A stretch of DNA of 64,000 bases, from NCBI GenBank assembly GCA_963575745.1, contig CAUYUJ010015283.1, forward strand, positions 716,910 to 780,909. Direction: 5' to 3'. Below, piece by piece: positions 1 through 9,999 of the stretch. This DNA comes from Prorocentrum cordatum. Its lineage: Eukaryota > Sar > Dinophyceae > Prorocentrales > Prorocentraceae. The notes under the pieces were generated by a model. It had not been told where the DNA came from. It made no database searches and was given only the letters and a program-made list of their open reading frames with translations. Numbering within the stretch: the first letter of the stretch is position 1; each line of letters begins with the position of its first letter. Both the position numbers and the translations under genes were made by a program.

Positions 1-972
1 TGGGCACTCGGTGGACGTCGCCAGGCGTCATCCCCTCGATGTGTAGGTCGCAGATCTCGCCCCTGAATTCGTTCACGTCTTGACCGAGCGTTTTGGCGAC
101 AGTCTCCAATCGCTTATTGTCCAGCGGTCGGTGCATGACCCACGGAAGCCCGCTGACAATTGGACCATCTTGTAGTGGCGTAGCGAGGCCAGACTCGATC
201 TTCTTGTCGCAGTAAGCGAACCTGGAGAAGCCAAGGACGTCGGGGCGGCACCTGAAACACCTTGTGAGAAGTACTGTGGCAGGACTGTCCTCGTCGAAGG
301 AGTCTTGAACTTTCTCGAAAGGGATACATGTAGCCCCAAGTATACTGCTTACCGGGACTGCACTGTGGGCGGAAGCTGCTTGGGATCGCCTACAGGCACG
401 ATGTGAGCACCAGTCGACCATGATGTCGATGGAGATGGCAGCAGAGACCTCGTTGATCTGGCCACCCTCGTCGATGATACCCAGGATCGCCTTGGGTGCG
501 CCGGGCTGGTCGAGCCTCCAGCAGCCTTCGTGGGTCGCAATGATGACGCTGCATTTGCTGCTGAGGGCGTCTTTGAACATCCGCCAGCCCTTACTCTTGC
601 TGGACCTGTTGGGCTCGGTGTTCCACGCGCGCCGATTGTGGCTGGTGGCTGACAGTTTGTGAGAGGGGGGATGCGCGATGCGTTCGTCCTCTGCTAGTCG
701 CGCAGCGCAGCTCGGGCATTGCAGAAAGTTGACGAGGCGGCCCTCCCTGCGGGCTGTTTCGAGGGCGACGGCTGTTTGGTCTGCTGCTGCGTTGGAGCCA
801 GCGACGGCGAGAACAGTGGAACCGAGTCCCGCGACGTGCGCCCAGAGCCTGGCAAAAGCGGCAATGAAACGCATTTTCCCTGCGCCAGGTGGGCCTTGTA
901 CCGCCGCGACGAGATGTTTGACGGATGAGCGGAGTGCCTGCCTATGACCCCTTTGATGGTGCCCTCAGCGGG
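1..972 (-). CDS. Superfamily 1 (UPF1/DNA2-like) helicase, partial
   Basis: One open minus-strand frame runs off the window edge and carries the order of motifs of an SF1 helicase ATPase. Walker A (GPPGAGK, 875-895) is followed by Met where Thr/Ser is usual. Then come a motif Ia-like VAGSNAAADQTA, a Walker B IIDEGGQ (458-478) and motif III VGDPKQLPPT (364-393). A later stretch (LTRCFRCRPDVLGFSRFAY) resembles the QYRMHP region of UPF1-type enzymes. Motif III lies in a different frame from everything around it, which implies two compensating frameshifts or errors near 350 and 420. No start is visible: the frame is closed by TGA near 975, so this is an exon or the middle of a polyprotein. The family unwinds RNA or DNA using ATP. 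The closest relatives are not determined. It lies downstream of, and on the same strand as, the RNase H segment. Confidence 0.8.
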
Positions 973-1274
973 CGCGCTGTTGGCTCGCTGCCACGCCGAG
1001 CCGGGGTGTTCGTCTATTCCGGCGCTCATGTTCGTTTCCAAGGCGTCCGGCCCGCTCCCTGGGTCGCCAAACTGGTCGGGATCAAGCAGCGGGCCTCCGA
1101 GCGGTGCACGACTTCGGAGGCGCAGGAAGTATCCGCTTAGTGCGTTTCTGTGGGTGCCGTTGGATATTTGTTTCTCCCCGCTGTCGTCTGTCGCAAAAGC
1201 CGGCGCGCGTGGCGACGCAGAAAGCGCGGCCCCCCATGGGCCGCCTCGGTGTACGTTGGAGTGGTGCACGTTCG

Positions 1275-1701
1275 TCAGGGCGGTTTTGACCTTTTCGCGC
1301 AGGATCGCACCGGGCGCGATGCCCACGCTGCAGCGAGGCGCCCGTGTTTTCTGGCAGCGGCGCTACAGAAGAGGTGCTGTGTAGTTGTCCGTCGACCTTG
1401 TCGTGCTTGACCAGAAAGCCGTTGGTTGGGCATACGCGACAACGCGGATGGAGCCTCCGTTTGTCGTCTGGGATGACCCCCCCGGGGAAGCGAGGGAAGA
1501 CCGCGCGGAGGCAGGCGATTACGTCGGTGTTGGGTCCTTCGAATGACAGCAGCACCCTCGTACTCCTTCATCCCCACAGTCTGCTGTCAGCTGCCACTCG
1601 GTGTCCCAGTTGACCACGTAGTGGTCCGTGGCTTCGCTCTCCTCGATCCAATCCTCCAGTTTGCACTCCTGAATGAACCAGCGCCGACTCGCTGGTGTCA
1701 C
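1275..1701 (-). CDS. Unrecognised coding segment upstream of helicase
   Basis: Two overlapping minus-strand frames have protein-like composition. One begins MTPASRRWFIQECKLEDW and runs to about 1545; the sense then seems to pass to another frame at LLSFEGPNTDVIACLRAVF. The second part has a CX2C pair (RCRVCPTNGF). The change of frame suggests a one-base shift near 1545. I recognise no family. Its position between the Pro/Ala-rich ORF and the helicase suggests it belongs to the same coding unit. Confidence 0.35.
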
Positions 1702-1742
1702 CAGTTCCAGGCTAGAGTCTTAGGCGCAGGAACGCCTGGCTT

Positions 1743-2534
1743 TCAAATCCATGCGAGTCTTGGTTTCTTACCGTCGTAGTCTGGGTCAAAAATGACACGC
1801 ATTTCAACATGGCTCACCCGAACAAGTCTGGCTACGTGTTCCTTGACGTCAGTCGCCCAAGCGCTGGGCAGAGCGACTCCGCTGGGGGCACTTCCGGCGG
1901 GGATCGAGGGAACGATCGCTTGTCTTCCGTGATCCCACCTGAAACTGTAGATCGCCTTGATTTCAGCGGCGGCATCTCGTCCACGACCCGCAGTGACAGC
2001 GGTATCCGGCCCCCCGTTGCATGCGAAGACCGGGGCGGTGAACGGATTGGACGGCGCTCTTGATTGGCCTGAGTTGCCCTGTGCCCCGGAGACTGGCCGG
2101 CGGGGAACGGCGCCAGGTGCGCCGCGGGAAATAGGGCCAGCAGCGCTCGCAGCGGCGCCTGAGCTGCCAGCGCCAGCGACCGAGGCAGCCCCTACCTGAA
2201 GGAGAGCGACTGGCAAGGCGCCGCCAGGGGGCCCTGGTGGTGCCATTGCTTGCGCTACCTTCTCGTTGCGAGCGACGTCGTCGGCGGTCAATACTTTACG
2301 TTCACGCGGTGTCCCGGTGTTCCGAGGTCGAGGGCGCGCTGGTGCTCCAGGAGCCCAGGCACTATTTGGTGGGCGGACTTGATCTTTGTTCCCGGTATCT
2401 CCCAGTGGCGGCATAGCAGCGGGCTCATGGTAAGTCGCGGGGTAAAGGACTGGAACGTGGCCCCAGACTGGGGGGAAGAGCATTTCCTGGCCGCGGCACA
2501 TCGGGATCCATGGGCCCGGTAGTCCCTGCTTCAC
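1743..2534 (-). CDS. Pro/Ala/Gly-rich ORF, unknown function
   Basis: A 263-residue ORF. The middle (about residues 80-190) is Ala/Pro/Gly-rich and probably disordered. The C-terminal 70 residues are more globular in composition (KEHVARLVRVSHVEMRVIF). No known motif. It lies between the Cys/His segment and the helicase on the same strand, so it may be a linker region of one large frameshifted protein. The upstream Met was taken only because it is the first in frame. Confidence 0.4.
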   Translation of the reverse strand: MKQGLPGPWIPMCRGQEMLFPPVWGHVPVLYPATYHEPAAMPPLGDTGNKDQVRPPNSAWAPGAPARPRPRNTGTPRERKVLTADDVARNEKVAQAMAPPGPPGGALPVALLQVGAASVAGAGSSGAAASAAGPISRGAPGAVPRRPVSGAQGNSGQSRAPSNPFTAPVFACNGGPDTAVTAGRGRDAAAEIKAIYSFRWDHGRQAIVPSIPAGSAPSGVALPSAWATDVKEHVARLVRVSHVEMRVIFDPDYDGKKPRLAWI

Positions 2535-2641
2535 TCAGTCGACTGGCGCGGACTTCCACTAGGGCTCCCATCCGCCCCACTTACTGAGGCGTGTGATGTG
2601 GTTCCCGGCGACCTTGTCCATGCATGTGCCGCTGGTGCGCG

Positions 2642-2824
2642 TCAAGAGATTCCCAGCGCAATCAAATACTGACTCGGATCTGGCCAGCCGTCCTTCCATT
2701 GTTTGGTGATCATTTCCTTGTGATGCTGTCCGCAGAAATGAGCTTTATCCCACGCGCGCATCTGGCAGGGCTCGCACGGCCGCCCCCGCCATGTCTGCAC
2801 GTGTCCCCAAGCCATCGTCGGCAT
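2642..2824 (-). CDS. Short Cys/His-rich segment
   Basis: A 60-residue ORF with CEPCQMRAWDKAHFCGQHH, a spacing of Cys and His that could bind one zinc ion. It follows the RNase H segment on the same strand. No family assigned; it may be a zinc-binding module of the same element. Confidence 0.35.
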   Translation of the reverse strand: MPTMAWGHVQTWRGRPCEPCQMRAWDKAHFCGQHHKEMITKQWKDGWPDPSQYLIALGIS

Positions 2825-2948
2825 GTAACGAAGCTCGAACGCGGGTTGTCCGGCGGCGATGTCACGCCGCGGTCCACTTGGGTCGTGCGGCCCCAGCGCC
2901 AGAAAGCGAGCCGAGACGCGTGCCTTCCCGCTGCTGCCCTATACTGCT

Positions 2949-3869
2949 TCAGTGGTCATACCCGCTGTGGCAGCTAACCGCCGCAGCCTCGGCACCGGAG
3001 GAGAGAACAGAAAAGGCGCGATCCCGGAGAGCGATCGCTGGCCAAACCAGCGGCGGGGGGGGAGGGGCCCAACCGCGCGCCCCCTGAACCGAAACGGCGA
3101 ATGGGCGTTCCTGTGCGCCCACCGCGGCAGCAGTGCCAGCTGCGCCCTGTAGGCCCACCTGGGAGACGCGAAAAAGGGGGGGAAGAGGAGGGGCGGCGGA
3201 GGCACGGTAAAAAAGGGTGGCGGTTGCAATTTGGCCGACTTCGTGCAGCTTGCGGGCCCAAAAGACGCCCAGTGTGGCCAGGCGGTCAGCAGCTTTGTTG
3301 AGGCGTCTTCGCACGGCCTGCCAGGTCAGCGCCCGCCCGGCATCCTCAGCGGCCCGAAGGCCCGTTTCCATTTGCTGGCAGAGCGTGAGACGTCTGTACC
3401 TGGCCGCGCCTGCCCCGTATCTGATGGCACCGAGGTTGCCACCAACGACACGTGCTCTTTGCCCCCGACACGCTGTGAAGCTGAGAAGTGATAGCCCTGC
3501 CCTGCATCCCGCTACTTCGGCCGCTCGAGCGCTATCAGAGCTAGGTAAGGCCACGATGCCAATTGCGACGAGGTCGGGGCGTCCAGTCTCTGGGTTGTGG
3601 TACCAAAGCGTGGCGCCGCCTCCAGCGAACTTGTGCTCTCCGAGTGTGCGCGCACCGCCGTCGGAGGTGAGCTCGTACGGCCACAAGGTGGAGTCAGGGT
3701 TAGGGAAGGGGGAGTGGTTGACAGTGATCTCAACTCTCCGCTCAGCATTTTGAATGGCACGGAGTGTGGTGACGTGGGCGTGGCGCAAGCGGGAGTACCA
3801 GCGCGTCCACTCGGCTGTAGGCGTGGGATCGGCGCGTGGGCATGGGAACCAGCCAGGCCCAAGTAACAT
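2949..3869 (-). CDS. RNase H domain of a retroelement-like protein
   Basis: A 306-residue ORF. Residues about 66-200 fit an RNase HI fold as found in non-LTR retrotransposons. D70 is in LTSDGGA, E118 in ARAAEVAG, and D195 in LNKAADRLA, in the expected order. The third catalytic Asp, normally in a GDN-type turn, reads GGN (G144), so the enzyme is probably inactive or the base is wrong. RNase H removes the RNA strand of an RNA-DNA hybrid during retrotransposition. No reverse transcriptase is visible upstream. The C-terminal third is low-complexity and may be out of frame. The next recognisable domain on this strand is a helicase, which is unusual for a LINE. Confidence 0.72.
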   Translation of the reverse strand: MLLGPGWFPCPRADPTPTAEWTRWYSRLRHAHVTTLRAIQNAERRVEITVNHSPFPNPDSTLWPYELTSDGGARTLGEHKFAGGGATLWYHNPETGRPDLVAIGIVALPSSDSARAAEVAGCRAGLSLLSFTACRGQRARVVGGNLGAIRYGAGAARYRRLTLCQQMETGLRAAEDAGRALTWQAVRRRLNKAADRLATLGVFWARKLHEVGQIATATLFYRASAAPPLPPLFRVSQVGLQGAAGTAAAVGAQERPFAVSVQGARGWAPPPPPLVWPAIALRDRAFSVLSSGAEAAAVSCHSGYDH

Positions 3870-3874
3870 CCAAC

Positions 3875-4792
3875 CCGCTCTGGGACGATGTGCGGCATGT
3901 GCGCGCAGTGTAGCAAGGAGCCCACCGGAGGCGACTGCGCGGCTAAGGACAGGCAGTCTCCTGATCGCGCCCCCCGCCCGATCTGCAGTGCGTTGGCGCG
4001 CGGAGCAGCTGAGTTGTGCGTCGCGCGGTGAGGCAGAGGAATGGGATTACACGCTGCGCAGTTGTCTTCCATAGGAGCCCAGACTGCAGTTTCAGCATCC
4101 TGGCCTTCACGCGCTGGTGGGGTGATATCTCCATACTCTTCGGCCTGTTCAATGTGATCGGGGACTTCAAAGCCAAGTGCGATCAATCTCGCACCTTCCT
4201 GTGGAGTTAGGGGGTGGAACGGAGATTTGATGCACAACTCTAGCTGCCGTCTGCTGGTGAGACTCAGTTGACATGACAGCTCTTCCCGGATCCAGCGGCT
4301 CCCCCTCCTGCCTGACCCGGTCCCAGGCCATTGCGACTGCTGTGCACCTGTAGGCATTGGTCCTGTTTCCCCTGATGGCATGCGCTGCCCGGTGGAGCTC
4401 CTGCGGTAGCAGGTCGTTCGGGAGCGAGGCCCAGAGGGCGATCTGGTTGGACCACTCTCCGAGGCCAGTGTGGCACCGGGCGCGGCCGTGTTGTTGGGAG
4501 CTGGCAGTGTGCCAAATCCTGTGTGTTGTTTGGTGGCAATTACAGCAGACGTGCGTGAGTCTGTCTGCAGCACCCCTTCGTCTAGCTGATCCTGGCATCC
4601 CGTTGGAGAGGAAGCGGAGCACGTGAGCCGCAGCCGTGAAGGAAGGGACGTGGTGAAGTAGGTTCCATTCGACACCAATGCTGGCAGCCCACCTGCGGTC
4701 AGCGCTGGTTTGCCTGAGCTATTTCTGCACCGGGAGTACGCGTAGCTGGTGCAAGGCGGCAGTGTAAACCGCGAGCGCAACATTCTCGCCAT
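3875..4792 (-). CDS. Cys/His-containing segment upstream of RNase H, frameshifted
   Basis: Two overlapping frames look coding. One (4167-4622) has HVCCNCHQTTHRIWH, which resembles the Cys/His knuckle often found between reverse transcriptase and RNase H in LINE ORF2 proteins. The other (about 3900-4240) carries ARLIALGFEVPDHIEQAEEY and leads towards the RNase H ORF. At least one frameshift separates them. I infer that both belong to the RNase H protein. The Cys/His comparison is from pattern only. Confidence 0.42.
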
Positions 4793-5264
4793 GGCAGAGG
4801 GCTGGGTTGCCGTGTACCTGTAGAATGATAGCAGCGGCCTTGCCTACTGTCGCGACCCGAAAGCCAGGGCGAGGGGGCGTACAGTGTAAAGGGTAGTTCC
4901 GCGCCCGCCCTGCAGTGCGATTCCAGCGGGGCCGTGCCCGTCTCTGCGCTGGTGTAGGGCCACAAATGTCACCCATGACGTGCCCGCGTGCTGCCACCGC
5001 GCGCGCCAGTGCAGCAGGACATTTGGGTGATCCCGGTACCTGGAAGAGAATCCCAGTCCCGGTGAGCATGTAGTCGTGGATCCAAGTGGCCTTGGCCATC
5101 CCAAAGTGGTGGGGATACTTTGTGGTCGCGGCCACAGGCGACAGCGCAAGCGGCGAGTCGTAAGTCCGGGGCGCGGGCCTACTAATTGACAGCAGGAGCA
5201 AACTAGAGCCGCGAACCCTGCCTAAGCTGCCTAAGCGGCGCCTCAAGTGAGCTGCAAACTGCAC
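4719..5264 (-). CDS. Possible N-terminal part of the RNase H/helicase unit
   Basis: A 181-residue ORF ending beside the Cys/His segment. It contains KYPHHFGMAKATWIHDYML and other stretches of ordinary protein composition, but no motif I can name and no reverse-transcriptase YXDD. It is the most upstream coding-like piece of the minus-strand unit. Confidence 0.3.
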   Translation of the reverse strand: MQFAAHLRRRLGSLGRVRGSSLLLLSISRPAPRTYDSPLALSPVAATTKYPHHFGMAKATWIHDYMLTGTGILFQVPGSPKCPAALARAVAARGHVMGDICGPTPAQRRARPRWNRTAGRARNYPLHCTPPRPGFRVATVGKAAAIILQVHGNPALCHGENVALAVYTAALHQLRVLPVQK

Positions 5265-5269
5265 TGAGT

Positions 5270-6730
5270 GTATGCCAATTGGTGGGGATACGCGAACCGT
5301 GTAGAATTCACAACGATCCTGACATGATGATCAAAAGCCTGGGGGCAAAGCTTAGGTGAGGTGTGTCCACGGATTTCCACAGCGAAATTCCCGTCGCCAT
5401 CTATCGGCGGTTGATAAACCTCCCTTTAATAGACCTCCCCCTAATGAACACGGCCTGGGGCCGAAACCGACGGACCCGGATTCGCAAGAATGACAGCCGC
5501 GACGACCTCGCGCGAACCGAAAACGGCCAATTCACTAATCGACGTGTCAGGGTACGAGGTCTGTCAACCTCCCAATCTAAGTGGCCACGCCCCCCCGGCT
5601 GCGCTCTCCATGGGGCCGCGCCCTGGCGCACACTGCCAAAAACTGGGGGCGGAGAAGCTCGGCCTCCCCTTCGCACTGCTGGGCCCCATGTCCCTCAGGG
5701 CCCCCACCTTTGGGCCGCCGGTGCTCGGCCTCCGCGGGCTGCGCTGGAAGCGGACCAGCAAAGCCGGCACCCAGCCCGACCTGGCGGCGGCGCCCCGCAC
5801 CTCCGGGAAGGAAGAGAAGGCATCCGGGGCGTCCAAGAGGGGGGCGTCCAAGAAGGGGGGATCGCCAATCATGGCCCGAGGCATGTGCGCAGACCGGGGG
5901 GGGGCGGCAGGGGACGCATTGACAGAAAGAGACTGGGTCATGAAATCCAGTGAGATATCATGGCCCCGACCATGACATCCACCCCTCCCCCTAATCATCA
6001 ACCCCCTCATGGCCCCCTCCCAAAGGTACCAATACCGCGACTCCACAGAATTAAGACGAAGCCGGCACTGGGGCAAAATCGGACAGGGGAAACTTGGGGA
6101 TCTCTGAGATCCCGCGGTTGTGGAGGATTATCGGGTGCCGCGACCGTACCTGTCTGGGGATGGGATGCAAAGAGATGGGCACAAATACGAATATCAGCGG
6201 TCGCCTCCACTGAGGGAAGACCAGCCCGATCTCGATGGTGGTAATATTCGGGCGTCTTAGATTTCCACCATCGCCAAAATCTAGAATCACCTTTCCCTGG
6301 TAGAGACAACCTCCAGGCCTCCAACGGGGTGCGGTCTGACCAGGACTTTCAGGCGAATGCAGCCGTAGCGACGACGGAAGGGTAGCCGCATCGGTATTCT
6401 TAAACTCCCGAAGCCATGCTTTGTTCAAGACGTGGACCCCCAGGGTCTGGACTACTTCCCCCAGACTGGTACTTCATGTAATCCCGAGTCATTTGTTATT
6501 GGTCCTGGGGCCCAGCGAGGGCCCCCGGATGCAGAAGATTGCCACAACCCGTCCACCGTGACTTTTGCCACGACTCGAAGGGGTCTGGGCCTCTTCCTCC
6601 TCTGGACAGCCGTGGCGACGACGGAGGGGCGACACCGCGAGCCCACGGGCCGCCACCGGGATGCATCATGACGCGGAGCGGGCCAGGGGACGTGCTGGAG
6701 GCGCCGCCAGGGAGGGCACGGGTGGATCTC
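5270..6730. other. Mostly non-coding stretch
   Basis: No convincing exon. At 5278-5308 there is a GGTGGGGATACGCGAA-type sequence shared with 29.97 and 60.34 kb, so an end of a dispersed repeat lies here. A minus-strand ORF at 6051-6428 has fairly normal composition (CLYQGKVILDFGDGGN) but no motif or splice support. Confidence 0.4.
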
Positions 6731-6921
6731 TTCCTCCTCTGGACCTCGGCGTCCTCCGCGTTGCCCCACAACACCCACAGCTCGCGGCAGCCCATCCGCA
6801 GCGCGGACTGGCACACCTCGTCGAGGGGCATGAAGCTGCGCTCCAGGGCGCGGCGCCGGGACAGGACCTCCTTCCGGGGCAGCCAGAGTCGCAGGGACGG
6901 TGCGAACAGGAGGAAGGCAAC
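6731..6921 (-). CDS. Exon of unknown gene, possibly the methyltransferase gene
   Basis: A well-bounded minus-strand exon. The 3' splice site is a pyrimidine-rich TGTTCCTCTAAG just before GTTGCC. The reading VAFLLFAPSLRLWLPRKEVL continues through LDEVCQSALRMGCRELWVLW to AEDAEVQRRK. No family recognised. It is downstream of, and on the same strand as, the NPPY exon, so it may be a 3' exon of the same gene. The opposite strand also has an open frame here, but its composition is worse. Confidence 0.5.
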
Positions 6922-6939
6922 CTTAGAGGAACAACGCAC

Positions 6940-7110
6940 TGCGTAAACATACACTCTCGAACCTCGGCACGGATTTCTTGGATCGGCGACTGGGCCACCC
7001 TCCCAAAGGCGGCGCAGGAGGCGCCGCCAGGGGGCCTGGCGCAGATCCAAGAAGTCCACGTAGAGCTCCGAAACTATGTTTGTGGCTCTTTCCTCCTGAG
7101 AGGGCACGAG
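6940..7110 (-). CDS. Candidate exon with IRAE motif (repeated segment)
   Basis: The minus strand reads SPIQEIRAEVREC. The same short segment recurs at 11.17-11.23 kb (minus, APLKDIRAEFRK) and at 11.28-11.33 kb (plus, SPIQEICADL), with 17 identical bases TCGCCGATCCAAGAAAT between the first and third. It may be a duplicated exon. The boundaries are uncertain. Confidence 0.3.
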
Positions 7111-7391
7111 GGGGGGCAAGATGAGGACCTGGTCAGGTGCAGAGAAGTCGGGATTCGCCTACGTACGGGCCAGCGCCGTGTTCCCTCAGTGAAGCAGCAT
7201 ATGCTGGTCCTTTGAGGGAACTGGCTTCCAGGAGGTCTCGTTACCCCGCCCGCATACTTGCTCCCTCCTGGGCCTGGCCTCCACGTTGACGGTGAGGGGC
7301 CTGCCTCGGGAGACAGGAAGGGGGAAGAGGGGGAGGGGGCGGCAGAGGAGAACGAGAAGAAGGAGTCCTGACCTCGATCATAACCCGAATT

Positions 7392-7500
7392 CTAGCTGCC
7401 CTGCTCCTCTGCGCTGCAGCCGGGCTTCTCGTTGAGCACAACGTTCCCGTACGGCGGGTTGCATATGCAGATGTCGGGAAGGGGGCCGCCTCCTTCTCGG
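7392..7500 (-). CDS. NPPY exon of an N6-adenine methyltransferase-like gene
   Basis: The minus strand reads PLPDICICNPPYGNVVLNEK and stops at TAG 7392-7394 unless spliced first. NPPY (7449-7460) is motif IV of N6-adenine and related class I methyltransferases, where it binds the target amino group. The two exons upstream carry motif I and the acidic loop of a TrmN6/YfiC-like enzyme, so I take this as the next exon of that gene. The intervening introns are 1.8 kb and about 0.4 kb. Confidence 0.55.
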
Positions 7501-7504
7501 GCGC

Positions 7505-9080
7505 AAACTCTAACGAGGATCAAGGAAGGTACCCCAGAGCCATGAGGCCAGTGCCGCCTCATTTGGCGACAACGCCAACCGATGTTGCATGGAAACGGGA
7601 TCCGTCGCTAACCCACGCGTCTTGATGCATGTTAGCGTTCCCTCGACCTTTGCGGAGCTGCCGGCTATCCACAAACAGCCCTCCCCCCCCGGATGGAGGC
7701 GCAGGAACGAGGGGGAGAGACGACGGGAACACAGATCTGCCACGGCCGGAGGCGCCCACAGCGGTGTGACAGGTAGCACCTTGCGCATTTCAAAAACTCG
7801 CGCGACCTCGGAGCCAGATGACGCCAGCCCCAGCCGTGGTCTATGACGGCGCTGGCCCCAGAAGCCGAACGAGAAGGCAAGCGATGGGTCAGCGTCGGCC
7901 CCCAGAACGGTGCGTCGCGTGCCTCTCTTGTTCATGCTTGGTGGGCTGGTGGCCATCCTCACGAGCGGCGAACGTATCCATGTCCACGTCCTCGCGGACC
8001 GGATTCCACGGCGTGATCCCGTGGAGTCGCGGACGCATGGAAGCGCCCCGTGCCCACGGGATCGGGGCCCAGGGGCCTGGCCCGCGAGGCCGTAGATACG
8101 GATACGTCTTCTGCCAACGAATAGGGGCAGGGCGGAGCCGAGACGAACGACGACGAGCGGCGGAACGGAGGAACACAACGGGTCAGAGCTCCAGAGCACC
8201 CCTGTGCACGGGGATCGGCGCTGCCGACATGACAGCCCGTCTTGAGAACCCATGACTCCTGCGCACGCATTCTGCACCCACTCGCCGAAGCTTGCATGCA
8301 CCTCGGGGCGCGGCTCAACATTCACGGTGAAAGACGGCCTATTTCTGTGACTGCCTGGGAATCCCACCAAAATGTGGGCTGATGGCCAGCAAAGCAAAGC
8401 GAACGCCGGAGTCGTGTGCGCTCCGCTGGGGAGCCCGCCCGTGCCCATGAAGGCATGGCGTGGAGGCTGCGGCCGCAAAAATGTCATACGTGCGCGGACT
8501 CACGTGAAAACCAACATTCAGAAGAATAGTCGTTGACGGCGATCTTGTTGCGAGGGAGGCAGAGGAAGGGAGGCGGTGCGGGGGAGTCATGGGTGGTGAG
8601 CAGAAGGGATCGTTCCAGACGTTGCAATCACAGGGATCTCAGGCTGTGGTTGCCGCGGTTCCTGCCTGGCTGCAGCCCGTGTCGCCAAGGCTTCCGGATT
8701 CGAGCCGCATGTTTAGAAATCGCGCACCCAGCGACACCAAGCCTAAACAAATGATGCGACAAAGTGCCAGCACACACGGCATGGCACACCCAGAACTCCA
8801 GGCACAACAAAGAACCACAACTAAAACCACAACTAAGTGGACTTTTCGGGAGGGCCCCTCGGGGGAAAATTCACCCACCTCGACATCAGCACGTTGGTTG
8901 TGGTTGTGGTCGATGTGGCCGTCCTGGGATGCCAGATCGACTACAACATGTAATTACAAAGCTCGCCTAGGTGCTCCGACAATTCGGCATGCGCACGACA
9001 TCCTCCAGGTTGTGTCCTCGATGTGGTTGTGGTCCCTTGAGGTCTCCGCAAGAACCTAGGCCTGGCTCTGTACGTCCTCG
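7505..9080. other. Intron-like region without recognised genes
   Basis: Frames are open on both strands because of GC content, but none has a motif or splice support. I read it as intron between the NPPY exon and the motif II exon. Confidence 0.4.
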
Positions 9081-9252
9081 GGCCAAAAGGCAATCCCCCG
9101 AAATGGAAATCAAATCGACAAACTACCGTCGTGTTGTGGCCCGAAAACGGCACCACGAAGCGGAAGTCAAATCAACAAAACATGATGTCTTGTTCTTGGG
9201 GCCCGAAAGCGACCCCTCCCCCACAGCGGAAATCACGTAACAAAACACCCCC
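9081..9252. repeat. Degenerate tandem repeat, about 58 bp x 3
   Basis: Three imperfect units, each containing GGCCCGAAA (or a variant), then CGGAAGTCAAATCAACAAA (or a variant). It lies just 3' of the motif II exon on the minus strand. Confidence 0.55.
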
Positions 9253-9261
9253 CGTGATTGT

Positions 9262-9386
9262 GCCGCCCCTGAAACAGGCCGCCGTTGCCCCGCGCGACCG
9301 CGCGCAGCGACTCCGCCCACGGGGAGGCCGCGAAGTTGGCCGCGGCCACGGTCGCGGCAGGCTCGTCGACGTCGACGCCCCAGGCC
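9262..9386 (-). CDS. Methyltransferase motif II exon (TrmN6/YfiC-like)
   Basis: The minus strand reads AWGVDVDEPAATVAAANF and continues AASPWAESLRAVA. An acidic loop (VDVDE) followed by A-x-x-A-x-x-N-x-x-x-SPWAxxL matches the SAM-binding region of the tRNA1(Val) A37 N6-methyltransferase family (E. coli YfiC), which has a similar NxxxSPWAxRI segment. A 3' splice site is visible: a C-rich tract ending CTCAAG at about 9387. The 3' boundary is uncertain. Confidence 0.6.
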
Positions 9387-9819
9387 TTGAGGGGGGACGT
9401 TCGGAGGGGACCATCTCACGGGGGGCACACCGAACTGCAGTCGGCGATACTTCGCCGATGGATCGGCGACAGGCCCCCGAGAGCGAATGAGCACCTTCCT
9501 GGGCAAGGTGGGTCCTCGGGCCACTATCGGCAATGCATGGGTGGTCGGAGCCGATGCAGCCCCCCTGGAGCCCACCGGCCTCCAGCCATCCTCGTCGTCC
9601 AGCCTCCGGATCGTATCTCGGGCCTCTGGCGGCCGTGCGGGACGATCCAGGCAGCCCCAGACGCACCTGGGCGAGGCGCAGCTGCTGGAGAGCATCGCGA
9701 GGCTGGCAGGCCGCCGAGAATCGATGAAGACGTCCGAAAGCCTCGGACGGACCGCTCATCTCCCAGCGTCGCTCCTGAACCCGGGGCCTGGAACGCCGAC
9801 GGGTCGCGGCCAGCGCGGT

Positions 9820-9916
9820 CCCACTGCTGCGCCAGCACCAGGCTCAGCAGGCCGGTGCCGGTGCCAGCGTCCAGCACCCGAAGGGGCGAGGGCGGGGAGC
9901 AGAACAAGACAAAAGC
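9820..9916 (-). CDS. Methyltransferase motif I exon (TrmN6/YfiC-like)
   Basis: The minus strand reads LRVLDAGTGTGLLSLVLAQQ (core 9845-9874), the glycine-rich SAM-binding motif I of class I methyltransferases. The form closely resembles the LD-G-GSGLLALMLAQ of YfiC/TrmN6. With the motif II and NPPY exons downstream on the same strand, this gives the three core motifs in the right order. The likely role is transfer of methyl from SAM to N6 of adenine in RNA; the substrate is inferred from family resemblance only. Confidence 0.65.
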
Positions 9917-9999
9917 ACGTGCGCTCCTGCCACACGCACTCCCGTCGTCCAGTGCCCTCCCGACCCAGCGCCCTCCACCTGCTCCCCTCATCCAACGGC

